From: JAPOXR01 sp963664715 | GTDB taxonomy: Bacteria > Pseudomonadota > Alphaproteobacteria > Rhodobacterales > Rhodobacteraceae | NCBI GenBank assembly: GCA_963664715.2 | Contig: CAXXUY010000012.1 | Location: 310,001 to 374,000, forward strand | Length of the DNA: 64,000 nucleotides | Direction: 5' to 3' | Shown: piece after piece, positions 9,583 through 18,563 of the stretch | Layout of the letters: each line of letters starts with the position of its first letter | How positions within the stretch are numbered: position 1 is the first letter of the stretch | Notes under the pieces: model-generated | Seen by the model: the letters and a program-made list of their open reading frames with translations, nothing else | Databases searched by the model: none | Told to the model about the DNA's origin: nothing | Program-made: the position numbers and the translations under genes

Positions 9583-10583
9583 TCATTGCAGTTTCTTCAG
9601 TTCTTCTTCTTCCCATTTCAGCGCGTTGCCCATTGCCCCGAGCTGGCCGGCAACGGGACCGACGATCTCGTCATACTGCGCATGATCCCAATCGAGCGGC
9701 ACAACACCCACCTTCTCGATGGCTTCCCGCACGTCTTTACGTTGCAACGCGGCAGCCATCGCAGCACGCAACGTGCTGGCGACGTCCTCGGGCGTGTCGG
9801 GATGAACGATCCACCATGTCCAACCCATCGGTGCCATGCCCGACAACTCGAGGACGATGTTCAGGTCGACAATTGAGGGAGCGCCGTCATGGGACGCCTT
9901 TGCGCCTGGAAGCTCGGACAGCACGAGCATGATATTGAATGAGGACGGATCGGATTTGTAGTTGCCGACATTGATCAACGAGAAATCGAGAACACCGGAC
10001 TTCAGGTCCTTTGCGGCGTTTCCATCCTGCGTGTAGGGCAAATTTTGCGCCACCCGCCGTAGGACTGCAACACCTTGCCGATGACCATATGCGGCAGGTT
10101 GTTGCGCGAACCCGAGGAGTAACGAAGTTCACCCGGGCTGGCCTTAGCGTATTCCATCATTTCCTCCAAGTTGGACCCGCGAGTCTCTTCGATATGACCA
10201 CCGATTGCAAAAGCGTTCGATACGGCCGAATGCAACGGTTTGAGATCGCTGTAGGTCCAGTCAGCATTGCCGAGAACTGGCTGAAGAACCAGCGGCGCCA
10301 CATAGCCGTCGAAGATGGTGTAGCCGTCGGCAGGCCGTGACATGGCAGTGATCTGACCCTTGGTTCCAGCTGCGCCAGGCAGCGAAATAACCGGAATATC
10401 GACGCCAAGTTCGTCTCCCATGGCATTGGCGATCAACTGGCTGACCGACATTGCAATGCCCGGTCACCAGGGATGGATCAGTTCAATTGTCCGTTCCGGA
10501 AATTCCGCCGGCGCGGCTCCCGCGGTCGCGACGGCAAACGCGATTGCGGCCGCTCCGGATCTGGTGGCGAGGTTGAGTCTCAT
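9583..10583 (-). pseudogene. tctC: TTT solute-binding protein TctC, with premature stop and frameshift
   Basis: The original gene would encode a secreted binding protein of about 333 residues. The ATG at 10583 follows an AAGGAAGA ribosome site and opens a signal peptide ending near AGAAPA. After residue 39 (ELIHPW) there is an in-frame TGA at 10464-10466, where the family normally has a Gly-rich PWxxGG loop. The frame then resumes with AMSVSQLIANAMG. A second lesion near 10051-10056 drops one base from a G run, separating LQSYGG from VAQNLPYTQDGN. The remainder to 9583 is normal. Substrate would be a carboxylate. Two independent lesions argue for a real pseudogene. Confidence 0.88.
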
Positions 10584-10610
10584 TTGATGTCTTCCTTTCG
10601 TGTTGGTGGT

Positions 10611-12209
10611 TTAGTGGCCAGCATTCGGGGCAAGCCTGTTCGGGATTGTCGAGGCTCTTTCAATCCCGAAATGATCGTAGATTTCAGGAGGCGCATCGTG
10701 CCTGTCGAAGTGGCATGCGATTCTTGCCTTCAGCCGCTCGATGGTCGCCGGGTCATGCAATGCCTCGGTCTGACCGGGATCCCTGTCCAGGTCGAACAGA
10801 ACTGTCCTGCAGTCTGCCAGTGACTGACCGTCCTGGCCGACCTGCGTGTTCCTCGGTTCAAGGCGGACCTTCATGACCGGAATGCCCTTGGTGAAGTCGA
10901 ACGGAGCGACAAGTTCGCCGGACTTCAATTCGGTGATGTCGAACGGCCTGGTCATATGCGCGAAAGCCAGTGTGTAGACGTGCAGATTCCTGCCAGACGG
11001 ATCCCCGGGGTAAAGAAACAGAGAATGGCTCCCGTCGATCGCACAGACCGGTCCCCCGAACATGCCAAGGATCAGGGAGTCCCGCACCGGCTTGTCCTCG
11101 TCGAGCACCTCAAGCAATGACACTCCGGTTGCGCTGTTAGGAACCTCACATCCGTGCATGTCCAGAAAGGTCGGCATGAGGTCGCATGTCTGGGTGAGGT
11201 TGCTGCGTCGCTCACCCGATCGAGAGGCGTGATCCGGATGCCAGATCATCAGCGGGATATGGGAAATCTCTTCGTAGTAGGGCGTCCGGTTCTTGCCCCA
11301 CCAGTCGTGTTCCGACAAGAGGAATCCATGGTCGGTTGTCAGGACCAGGCTGGTGTCCTTCCAGAGATCATGTTCATCGAAATAGTCCAGGAGCTTGCCG
11401 AAATACTCGTCGCACATGGCGACAAGGGCCGCGTAGTTGCCGCGAATCTCGGCAATCTCGCCTTCGGAATTGGACGCCTCTTCATAAAGCGGCCAGTCCA
11501 GGATCTTTCCGTTGTAGCCGGTATCATAGGCCGCACGGAACCGTTCGGGCGCAACGAAGGGTTCGTGGGGATCGAAGCACTCCAGTTGCAGGAACCAGTC
11601 ATCCGCGTCCCTGTTCAGATCCAGAAATTCAAATGCGGCCGCGAAACACTTGGCTGTTGGAAAATCGGCATCTTCCTTCAGGAAATCGCGATTGATCGCC
11701 GCCCGCGACCTTTTCCATGCCATATACTCCGTGTTGCCGCGGGTCAGTGTCGTGCCATCTCTCAGGCTGCCCATCGGGTAGTGACGCGGATCGAACTTCT
11801 CGCGGTAGCGGTTGACCGGCGGTGCAACCAGCGCTTTCATGCTGTCGTATTCCTGGCCTCTGATGAATTCCCAACTGTCGAATGCATAGGCATAGCCGCT
11901 GCCGCCATCCTCAAAGTAATGCAGGTGGTCAGAGATCAGGTGCGAGTAGACACCGCTATTGCTGAGGATCCGGGCAAATGATTCGTCGAAGGGCTCCAGG
12001 GGACCCCAGTGCCGGTGCATGAAGTTCAAACGGCCAGTGTGAATGTCGCGCCGCGCCGGAATACACGGAAGACTGCCTACATAGTGCTTGTCAAAGGTCA
12101 CAGCACGCCCTGCAAACCTGTCGAAGTTCGGTGTCGCAACTGCGGTGCCTCCGTAGGCTCCCAGCGCAAGCCGGTTCAGCGAGTCGAAAAGGACGAAGAC
12201 AGTTTTCAT
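10611..12209 (-). CDS. Type I sulfatase (formylglycine-dependent)
   Basis: This 532-residue alkaline-phosphatase-superfamily hydrolase probably cleaves a sulfate ester. The sulfatase signature CIPARR begins at Cys49, the residue converted to formylglycine by a maturase not encoded here. A later TTDHGFLLSEH segment supplies metal-binding Asp and His. No signal peptide is evident, so it likely acts in the cytoplasm on imported sulfated compounds. The ATG at 12209 matches the family N-terminus (MKTVFVLFDS); the frame is open 66 codons further but that part overlaps the divergent regulator and looks non-coding. It heads an operon with tctC-tctB-tctA, which suggests the transporter once supplied its substrate. 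Confidence 0.88.
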   Translation of the reverse strand: MKTVFVLFDSLNRLALGAYGGTAVATPNFDRFAGRAVTFDKHYVGSLPCIPARRDIHTGRLNFMHRHWGPLEPFDESFARILSNSGVYSHLISDHLHYFEDGGSGYAYAFDSWEFIRGQEYDSMKALVAPPVNRYREKFDPRHYPMGSLRDGTTLTRGNTEYMAWKRSRAAINRDFLKEDADFPTAKCFAAAFEFLDLNRDADDWFLQLECFDPHEPFVAPERFRAAYDTGYNGKILDWPLYEEASNSEGEIAEIRGNYAALVAMCDEYFGKLLDYFDEHDLWKDTSLVLTTDHGFLLSEHDWWGKNRTPYYEEISHIPLMIWHPDHASRSGERRSNLTQTCDLMPTFLDMHGCEVPNSATGVSLLEVLDEDKPVRDSLILGMFGGPVCAIDGSHSLFLYPGDPSGRNLHVYTLAFAHMTRPFDITELKSGELVAPFDFTKGIPVMKVRLEPRNTQVGQDGQSLADCRTVLFDLDRDPGQTEALHDPATIERLKARIACHFDRHDAPPEIYDHFGIERASTIPNRLAPNAGH

Positions 12210-12310
12210 TCCGTGTTGATTCCCCAGCTTGGCGGAAGTCAGATTGACCAATGAGCAGCATTCTGTAAAATCAATAATATTCTGATTTCCATTCAAAATT
12301 GGAATGAAAC
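12210..12310. promoter_or_regulatory. Divergent promoter region between sulfatase and lysR, with candidate operator
   Basis: This 101-base AT-rich gap separates the divergent sulfatase and LysR genes. At 12287-12306 there is an interrupted palindrome: TTCCA...TGGAA (12287-12291 / 12300-12304) nested with CATTC...GAATG (12290-12294 / 12302-12306), directly before the regulator's start. LysR proteins usually bind such T-N11-A-like dyads to control themselves and the divergent operon. No clear -35/-10 pair was assigned. Confidence 0.45.
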
Positions 12311-13213
12311 ATGGATCGAAACCTGATTGCATTTCTCGCCGCGTCCAGGTCGCGTACGCTGACGGAAGCGGCAGACATGCTCGGTTTGACACAGCCAACG
12401 CTGACAAAACGGATTGCCAGCCTTGAGACCGAGCTTGGCGTTCGGCTCTTCGAGCGAGGGCGGCGCGGCGCGGCGCTGACGGAGGTCGGATCAGTCTTCC
12501 TGCGCCGCGCAGAGCGCATCGAAGCCGAGTACCGGCAATGTCACGAGGAAGTCGAGGCAGTCAGCACGGCCGGATTCTCCACGATGCGCATCGGTGCGGG
12601 GCCGCTCTTTCATCTGACCTGTGTGGCGAGCCTCTTCGGACGCCTGAGAGAAGAGTTTCCCGAGCTGAAACTGGAGTTGGTGACGCAGACACACTATGAT
12701 AGCGGGCGATTGCTTCGGGAGGGGGACATCGATGTCTATCTTGGCATCATACCTGCCGAACAGCTTGATGACTCGGTTTACGTCCGTTACCTGGCGACCG
12801 TCGAACACGGGTTGATCCTGCGCTCGGACAATCCCATCGCGCGGCAACAGAAGATCGATCCGTCGGATCTGTCCGATTACACATGGGTCAGCTTCGCGAC
12901 GGACCCGGTCGCCGAGAGTGCCTTCCTGCAATACACGGTCCCGAAGGGATCGAACGACACACTGATCGATATCCGAACCACGTCATTTGCCACGGGCTTG
13001 CAACTCGTGCAGACCGGGAAATTCGTCATGTCAGCTCCATTGCAGTTGGCAAGAGTAGTCGAGAGGGAAAACCTGGTCATTCGCCCGTCACGGGCCGGAA
13101 TGCCGAAACGCAGTGCGGGACTTCATCTTCGCAAGAGCGCGCTGGATTTTTCTGCGATCAAGACGGTGTCCGGGTTTTTCGAGGACCTCGGCCCCGGCTA
13201 TTTCGACGGTTGA
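12311..13213 (+). CDS. LysR-family transcriptional regulator
   Basis: This 300-residue regulator has an N-terminal winged helix-turn-helix (residues 1-60, with LTEAADMLGLTQPTLTKRI) and a C-terminal periplasmic-binding-like effector domain. It is divergent from the sulfatase-tctCBA operon, the classical arrangement for a LysR activator of that operon. The likely effector is a sulfated compound or its hydrolysis product (inferred). The frame is intact, so regulation may survive although the transporter genes it would control are broken. The ATG is preceded by GGAATGAAAC, a modest ribosome site. Confidence 0.92.
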   Translation: MDRNLIAFLAASRSRTLTEAADMLGLTQPTLTKRIASLETELGVRLFERGRRGAALTEVGSVFLRRAERIEAEYRQCHEEVEAVSTAGFSTMRIGAGPLFHLTCVASLFGRLREEFPELKLELVTQTHYDSGRLLREGDIDVYLGIIPAEQLDDSVYVRYLATVEHGLILRSDNPIARQQKIDPSDLSDYTWVSFATDPVAESAFLQYTVPKGSNDTLIDIRTTSFATGLQLVQTGKFVMSAPLQLARVVERENLVIRPSRAGMPKRSAGLHLRKSALDFSAIKTVSGFFEDLGPGYFDG

Positions 13214-13573
13214 TTTAATGGCGTATTGCGGCAACGGAACTGGACAGTGCCGGATCGCGGACGCCGCCTGGAGTGGAACTGTCGGACTGGTTCGTGTTGG
13301 CGAAAGCGGTTCTCTTGCGGAATTCGACCGACCCGAGCGGAAATCTGACGGGATTCAAAGTCGCAAAAAATGCTGAAAGCCGATCAGGTCAATACCAGTG
13401 CTGTCTGCAAGGCAAGATGATCGCGGGACCATGATTGGGGGGCATCACTTGCCTCTGGTCAAGGCGTGATCCGGGGACCTGAACGGGGGGCCCTCACCCG
13501 CCGAGAACGGAAAACGGCGCATGGTCAATGTGAAAGGAGCCCGCCCCGGATCCCGAGCGATTCAGACGCCAAA
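13214..13573. other. Gene-free region between lysR and potA
   Basis: This 360-base region lies between the 3' ends of lysR and the potA-like gene. It has several G-runs but no recognisable coding sequence, RNA gene or clear terminator. It may be the other edge of the block separating potA from its partner genes. No flanking repeat or transposase remnant was seen. Confidence 0.4.
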
Positions 13574-14671
13574 CTAGGCATCGAGCGCTCGGCAATCCTC
13601 CGGCAGCCAACCGACCCTAATCGTCTCACCCGGCACGAGCCTGGTCTGGTTCGGTGCGTTCCTGCACTTGACCACAAAGTCCTCGTTTCCCGCGACCCTC
13701 AACCTTGTCCTGAAGATATCACCCATGTAGATGAATTCCAGAACGTCCGCCGCGACAGTATGTGCTCCGGGCGCCAGCCGGCTTGCGTCCAGTTCAACCC
13801 GTTCCGGTCGCACGGAAACTCTCGTTCGGTCGCCCACATTGTGGACATTCACGCGAACTGCGGTCACTGACTCGCCACCATCAAGCTTCACCAGGGCGCG
13901 ATCCCCGTCAATCTGCTCAACAACACCGGGCAACGTATTGTTTTCACCGATAAATTGAGCCACGAAACTGTTCTCCGGCATCTCATAGAGCCGGTCTGGT
14001 GTAGCCAGTTGCTGAATACGGCCGTCGTCAAAGACCGCGACCCTGTCCGACATCGTCAACGCTTCCGTCTGATCATGGGTCACGTAGACAACGGTGACCC
14101 CAAGTCGTGCATGAAGATGCTTGATCTCAAACTGCATGTGTTCACGCAGTTGCTTGTCCAGTGCTCCGAGCGGTTCATCCATGAGCACGAGATCAGGCTC
14201 AAACACCAGGGCGCGCGCCAGGGCTATTCTCTGCTGCTGCCCACCAGACAGTTGCGACGGACGTCTTCCCTCGAAGCCGCCCATTTGCACCATTTCGAGG
14301 GCCCGTCTGACCTTTTCGTCTCGTTCCTGCCGGCTGAACGAGCGTACATCCAGCGGAAACGCGAGGTTTTCTGCCACCGTCATGTGCGGAAACAGGGCAT
14401 AGTTCTGGAATACCATGCCGATTCCGCGTTTGTGTGGCGGTATGTTGTTGATGGGTTTGTTGTCCAGGAGGATTTCTCCGTGGGTGGCGGTCTCAAAACC
14501 GGCCAGCATCAGCAGGCATGTCGTCTTCCCGGACCCCGAAGGGCCAAGCATTGTCAGGAATTCGCCCTTCCCGATCGACAGGTTCAGATCCTTGACGACG
14601 AGAACCTTGCCATCATAACTCTTCTGGACTCCATCAAATCTGACAAAGCCCTCGACTCCACGATCCGTCAT
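13574..14671 (-). CDS. ABC transporter ATP-binding protein, PotA-like
   Basis: This 365-residue ATPase energises a spermidine/putrescine-type importer. The Walker A motif GPSGSGKT is at residues 43-50, the Q-loop lies in MVFQNYALFPHM, the ABC signature LSGGQQQR starts at 141, and Walker B LVLMDEP is at 161-167. A C-terminal TOBE-like regulatory domain follows from about residue 240. No permease or binding-protein gene is adjacent. The potD-B-C-like genes at 3.6-7.2 kb on the same strand lack an ATPase, so this is the probable partner. The sulfatase/TTT block lies between them. Confidence 0.92.
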   Translation of the reverse strand: MTDRGVEGFVRFDGVQKSYDGKVLVVKDLNLSIGKGEFLTMLGPSGSGKTTCLLMLAGFETATHGEILLDNKPINNIPPHKRGIGMVFQNYALFPHMTVAENLAFPLDVRSFSRQERDEKVRRALEMVQMGGFEGRRPSQLSGGQQQRIALARALVFEPDLVLMDEPLGALDKQLREHMQFEIKHLHARLGVTVVYVTHDQTEALTMSDRVAVFDDGRIQQLATPDRLYEMPENSFVAQFIGENNTLPGVVEQIDGDRALVKLDGGESVTAVRVNVHNVGDRTRVSVRPERVELDASRLAPGAHTVAADVLEFIYMGDIFRTRLRVAGNEDFVVKCRNAPNQTRLVPGETIRVGWLPEDCRALDA

Positions 14672-14915
14672 CGCACCTAACCCCTTTACCTGGAACCACG
14701 ATGGCCATCATGGCAGGCCTGTTCCGGCAGGCATCCCGGTCCGCTCCCGTCCGGGACCGCCAACACGACTATCTGCCACTTCGGCATGTGCAAATCGGTC
14801 CAATGGGGGCCTGCTGAACAGGGTCTCGTGCTCCCGGGCTCAATCGGCCACAGTAATGCAAGTGCATGCAAGTCCCCATACATTGCCTGGCGGGACGGCA
14901 CCGCCAACGAGAATC

Positions 14916-15002
14916 TGGTGCGGTCGAGAAGACTCGAACTTCCACGGGTATTACCCCACAGCGACCTCAACGCTGCGCGTCTACCAATTCCGCCACGACC
15001 GC
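14916..15002 (-). tRNA. tRNA-Leu (anticodon GAG)
   Basis: This 87-base class II tRNA includes an encoded CCA (TGG on + at 14916-14918). The 7-base acceptor stem pairs GCGGTCG (complement of 14996-15002) with CGACCGC, and the discriminator is A. The anticodon stem CAGCG/CGCTG encloses a loop with GAG. A long variable arm and the TTCGAGTC T-loop are present. Confidence 0.95.
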
Positions 15003-15311
15003 CGAATTGCAATGGTCGTGTATACAGTCGGCCACGAGAATTGTGAAGGGATGAGACGCAACGGCAGTAACGGGTTCAGGGTGGGGTTACCGACTCATCC
15101 CGGATGAACGTGACTTGCATTGACGTCAACAGGCGGTCACCCGCTCGGCACCGATTCGGGGGGGGGAGGAATCTGACAGGGGTCTGCGATTTCAGTCGGC
15201 AATGGAGGAGGTACGCGGTAAAGTTCTTTGCCCGTGATTCGCACCGGACAAACGGGACATTTGCCTCCCCGTAACTGCCCCGCATGAACTCGGCCACCAC
15301 CGGAGAATGAA
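15003..15311. other. Intergenic region between tRNA-Leu and lipB
   Basis: This 309-base region holds the presumed promoters of the divergent tRNA-Leu and lipB genes. It includes a run of G residues near 15160 and an 8-base inverted repeat, GGGATGAG...CTCATCCC, near 15050-15103 with a wide loop. A GGAG ribosome site lies just before lipB. No coding sequence was recognised. Confidence 0.4.
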
Positions 15312-15938
15312 GTGGTTGACTGGATAACATCCAATGAACTCGTGGATCTGGCCGATGCGGTCACGGAAATGGAAAGAAAAGTCGCCTTGATCGCCAGCGG
15401 CAAACAGGATGAAGCGGTGTGGTTGCTCGAACATCCACCATTGATAACCCTGGGAACGAGTGGACAGGAAAGTGACGTCCTGGATTCTTCGACTGTGCCG
15501 GTCTTTCGCGTGAGTCGCGGCGGACAGGTAACGTTCCACGGGCCCGGTCAACGCGTCGCCTACCTGATGCTGAACCTTGCCAGGCGCGGCCGGGACGTTC
15601 GCAGATTCGTCCACTCAATCGAGAGATGGATTTTGCTCACGCTGTCCGAGTATGGCATCCGGGGAGAGACCAGATCCGATCGAATCGGAGTCTGGGTTCC
15701 AGGACCGGACGGCAGGGAGGAGAAGATTGCAGCGATCGGGATCAGGCTCCGCCGTTGGGTCAGCTTTCACGGCGTTTCGATCAATGTAGCGCCTGACCTG
15801 CGCCACTATGCCTCGATTGTTCCTTGCGGAGTCAGGGACCACGGAATCACCAGCATGGCGGAATTGGGCGTGTCGATATCGATGGATGACCTGGACAGGA
15901 CGTTGAAGGAAAAGTTTTCGCATGTCTTCGGAGATTGA
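15312..15938 (+). CDS. lipB: Lipoyl(octanoyl) transferase LipB
   Basis: This 208-residue cytoplasmic enzyme moves octanoyl groups from acyl carrier protein to lipoyl domains of the 2-oxoacid dehydrogenases and the glycine cleavage system, the first step of lipoate synthesis. The RGGQVTFHGPGQ motif spans residues 69-80. The catalytic pair is Lys138 (KIAAIG) and Cys172 (PCGVRDHGITSM). The GTG start at 15312 has a GGAG site upstream and fits the family length. The next gene is ctaD, 162 bases away. No lipA is in the window. Confidence 0.95.
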   Translation: MVDWITSNELVDLADAVTEMERKVALIASGKQDEAVWLLEHPPLITLGTSGQESDVLDSSTVPVFRVSRGGQVTFHGPGQRVAYLMLNLARRGRDVRRFVHSIERWILLTLSEYGIRGETRSDRIGVWVPGPDGREEKIAAIGIRLRRWVSFHGVSINVAPDLRHYASIVPCGVRDHGITSMAELGVSISMDDLDRTLKEKFSHVFGD

Positions 15939-16100
15939 CAGGAGGACCGGAAGCCCTTTCGTCCGGTCCGCTGTTCGATTGCCACTGACCCCCAACCTGG
16001 CAGTTGAGACTTTGCGGACATTGAACTATTTGTGCGTCAGCAACGGTGGCGCACTTCATGGTGCCCGGTTCAGGACGGGAATCGTCCGAAAGGAAACAGT

Positions 16101-17783
16101 ATGGCTGACGCAGCGGCGCATCTAGACGATCACAAAGATCACGAGCATCACGCGGGCTTCTTCACCCGGTGGTTCATGTCCACGAATCACAAGGACATCG
16201 GGATCCTGTACATTGTCAGCGCTGCATTTGTCGGGTTCATCTCCGTGCTCTTCACGGTCTTTATGCGGATGGAACTCATGGAACCCGGTGTCCAGCACAT
16301 GTGCCTGGAGGGTTTCAGCCTGCTGGCCGCGGCTGCGGAGGACTGCACGCCGAACGGCCATCTGTGGAATGTCATGATCACCGGCCACGGTATCCTGATG
16401 ATGTTCTTCGTGGTCATTCCGGCACTGTTCGGAGGATTCGGCAATTATTTCATGCCGCTGATGATCGGATCTCCCGACATGGCATTTCCTCGCCTGAACA
16501 ACCTAAGCTACTGGATGTTCGTCGCCGGATCCTGCCTGGCGATATCGTCCGTACTGGCTCCAGGCGGAAACGGCCAATCCGGTTCCGGTGTCGGCTGGGT
16601 ACTCTATGCCCCGTTGTCGACAAGGGAAGCCGGCATGTCGATGGATCTTGCCATCTTTGCCGTCCATGTCTCGGGAGCGTCGTCAATTCTTGGCGCGATC
16701 AACATGATCACGACGTTCCTGAACATGAGAGCGCCCGGAATGACCCTGCACAAGGTCCCGTTGTTTGCCTGGTCGATTTTCGTGACCGGCTGGCTCATCC
16801 TGTTGTCGCTTCCCGTCCTTGCCGGCGCGATTACAATGCTGCTCACAGACCGTAATTTCGGAACGACATTTTTCGACCCGGCCGGAGGCGGCGATCCCAT
16901 ACTCTACCAGCACCTCCTGTGGTTCTTCGGGCATCCCGAGGTCTATATCATCATCGTTCCGGGCTTTGGGATCATCTCCCATGTCATTTCCACGTTTTCA
17001 CGCAAACCGGTATTCGGCTACCTGCCCATGGTCTATGCGATGGTCGGAATCGGGGCTCTTGGCTTCGTCGTCTGGGCGCACCACATGTACACGGTTGGCA
17101 TGAGCCTGACCCAGCAATCATACTTCATGCTGGCGACGATGGTGATTGCAGTTCCCACCGGAATCAAGATCTTTTCGTGGATTGCCACGATGTGGGGTGG
17201 ATCAGTGCAATTCAAGACGCCGATGCTTTGGGCATTCGGATTCCTGTTCCTGTTCACCCTTGGTGGCGTCACCGGTATCGTGCTCAGCCAGGCAGCAGTT
17301 GATCGTGCCTACCACGACACCTATTACGTCGTGGCGCATTTCCACTACGTCATGTCACTTGGTGCAGTATTCTGCATCTTTGCCGGAATCTATTACTGGA
17401 TTGGCAAGATGTCAGGCCGGCAATACCCGGAATGGGCCGGCAAGCTCCATTTCTGGACGATGTTCATTGGCTCCAACCTGACATTCTTTCCCCAGCATTT
17501 TCTTGGCCGGCAGGGCATGCCGAGGCGCTATATCGACTACCCCGAAGCGTACGCACTGTGGAACGAGGTATCAACCTACGGAGCGTTTCTTTCCTTTGCG
17601 TCCTTCATATTCTTTATCGGCATCATTGCTTACACGCTGCTTGCCGGAAAACGCGTGGAGGAACCGGCCTACTGGGGTGAACATGCGGACACGATGGAAT
17701 GGATTCACTCCAACCCGCCCCCCCACCATACATACGAGACGCTACCAACACCGGATCTCTGGCGGCGCGGCGCCTATCGCTGA
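16101..17783 (+). CDS. ctaD: Cytochrome c oxidase subunit I (aa3 type)
   Basis: This 560-residue heme-copper oxidase catalytic subunit reduces O2 to water at the end of the respiratory chain and pumps protons. It has about twelve transmembrane helices. Visible motifs are the low-spin heme ligand region (ITGHGILMMFFVV), the CuB and cross-linked Tyr segment (WFFGHPEVYI), the AHHMYTVG pair and HFHYVMSLG near the heme a3 ligand. The ATG at 16101 follows AAGGAAACAG; the open frame upstream is not conserved-looking. No subunit II or III genes lie next to it. A stand-alone ctaD is known in Paracoccus and Rhodobacter relatives. Confidence 0.96.
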   Translation: MADAAAHLDDHKDHEHHAGFFTRWFMSTNHKDIGILYIVSAAFVGFISVLFTVFMRMELMEPGVQHMCLEGFSLLAAAAEDCTPNGHLWNVMITGHGILMMFFVVIPALFGGFGNYFMPLMIGSPDMAFPRLNNLSYWMFVAGSCLAISSVLAPGGNGQSGSGVGWVLYAPLSTREAGMSMDLAIFAVHVSGASSILGAINMITTFLNMRAPGMTLHKVPLFAWSIFVTGWLILLSLPVLAGAITMLLTDRNFGTTFFDPAGGGDPILYQHLLWFFGHPEVYIIIVPGFGIISHVISTFSRKPVFGYLPMVYAMVGIGALGFVVWAHHMYTVGMSLTQQSYFMLATMVIAVPTGIKIFSWIATMWGGSVQFKTPMLWAFGFLFLFTLGGVTGIVLSQAAVDRAYHDTYYVVAHFHYVMSLGAVFCIFAGIYYWIGKMSGRQYPEWAGKLHFWTMFIGSNLTFFPQHFLGRQGMPRRYIDYPEAYALWNEVSTYGAFLSFASFIFFIGIIAYTLLAGKRVEEPAYWGEHADTMEWIHSNPPPHHTYETLPTPDLWRRGAYR

Positions 17784-17898
17784 AGCGGATTTCCAGACTG
17801 TGCTGCAATCAGGTCGAAACTGTCGACCAGAAGGTTGATTTCACTGAATTGGACGTACCCGGATCGGGAGTTTCCCTGATCAGGCGCGGGGATTCCGG

Positions 17899-18351
17899 TT
17901 ATGACAGCCGCTCGACCACCATGTCACTGACTGCCCGAAAATCCATCCGGCCGGGATATTTGGCCTTGAGTGCCTGCATAACCTTGCCCTTGTCCCGGAT
18001 TCCGCAGGCACGGATGTCTCTGACAGTCTCGTCAACTGCCTTCCGAACCTCATCTTCAGCGAGTTGTCTTGGCAACAAACCTTCGAGAACCGATATCTCC
18101 ATTCTCTCTCGCTCTGCCAGATCGAGTTGACCCTGCTCCTCGAAACCAATGGAACTCTTTCTGCGTTGCCGGATCATCGTCACCAACAGGTCGCGGATCG
18201 CCTCGTCGGATACCAGTTCCGACCGACCCGCTTCCTGCGCAATCCTGTCCTTGTCCTGAATTGTCAGATTTACGAGTCTCAACATGCCGAGGTGTATTTC
18301 GTTACCACCCCGTTCCGCCTCGGCGAGCTTCCGGCGTATCAGCTCTCGCAT
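17899..18351 (-). CDS. GatB/YqeY domain protein
   Basis: This 150-residue YqeY-family protein resembles the C-terminal tRNA-interacting domain of the amidotransferase subunit GatB, but stands alone. Typical features are the charged N-terminus with RELIRRKLAEA, the central LLVTMIRQRRKSS segment and the C-terminal DKGKVMQALKAKYPGRMDF motif. Its cellular role is not established; a tRNA-related function is assumed. It is divergent from carA, a pairing seen repeatedly in Rhodobacterales, and convergent with ctaD. Confidence 0.92.
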   Translation of the reverse strand: MRELIRRKLAEAERGGNEIHLGMLRLVNLTIQDKDRIAQEAGRSELVSDEAIRDLLVTMIRQRRKSSIGFEEQGQLDLAERERMEISVLEGLLPRQLAEDEVRKAVDETVRDIRACGIRDKGKVMQALKAKYPGRMDFRAVSDMVVERLS

Positions 18352-18563
18352 CTACGTTCCTGAAGAATTCCTCCGTCCAATCGCCGAGTTTATAGAAAGA
18401 AGGACTTCAAGGCAAATCGTCAGGCAACCTCGAAGACCCAGAACCGGTTGGCCGACTCCTGAAGCAATCCACTGGCCTGAACAGCGCCAAACATTTTTTC
18501 AATAGGTCGTTTCAATGCCATGCAGGTGCAAATATATGGGGTCGCAGATGGGGGATTGTGTGT

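Noticed and set aside
10464..10466. In-frame TGA of tctC as selenocysteine or recoded Trp
   Set aside because: The family has no Cys or Sec at this site, no selenocysteine insertion-type hairpin is apparent, TGA is used as a normal stop throughout the window, and the same gene has a frameshift as well.
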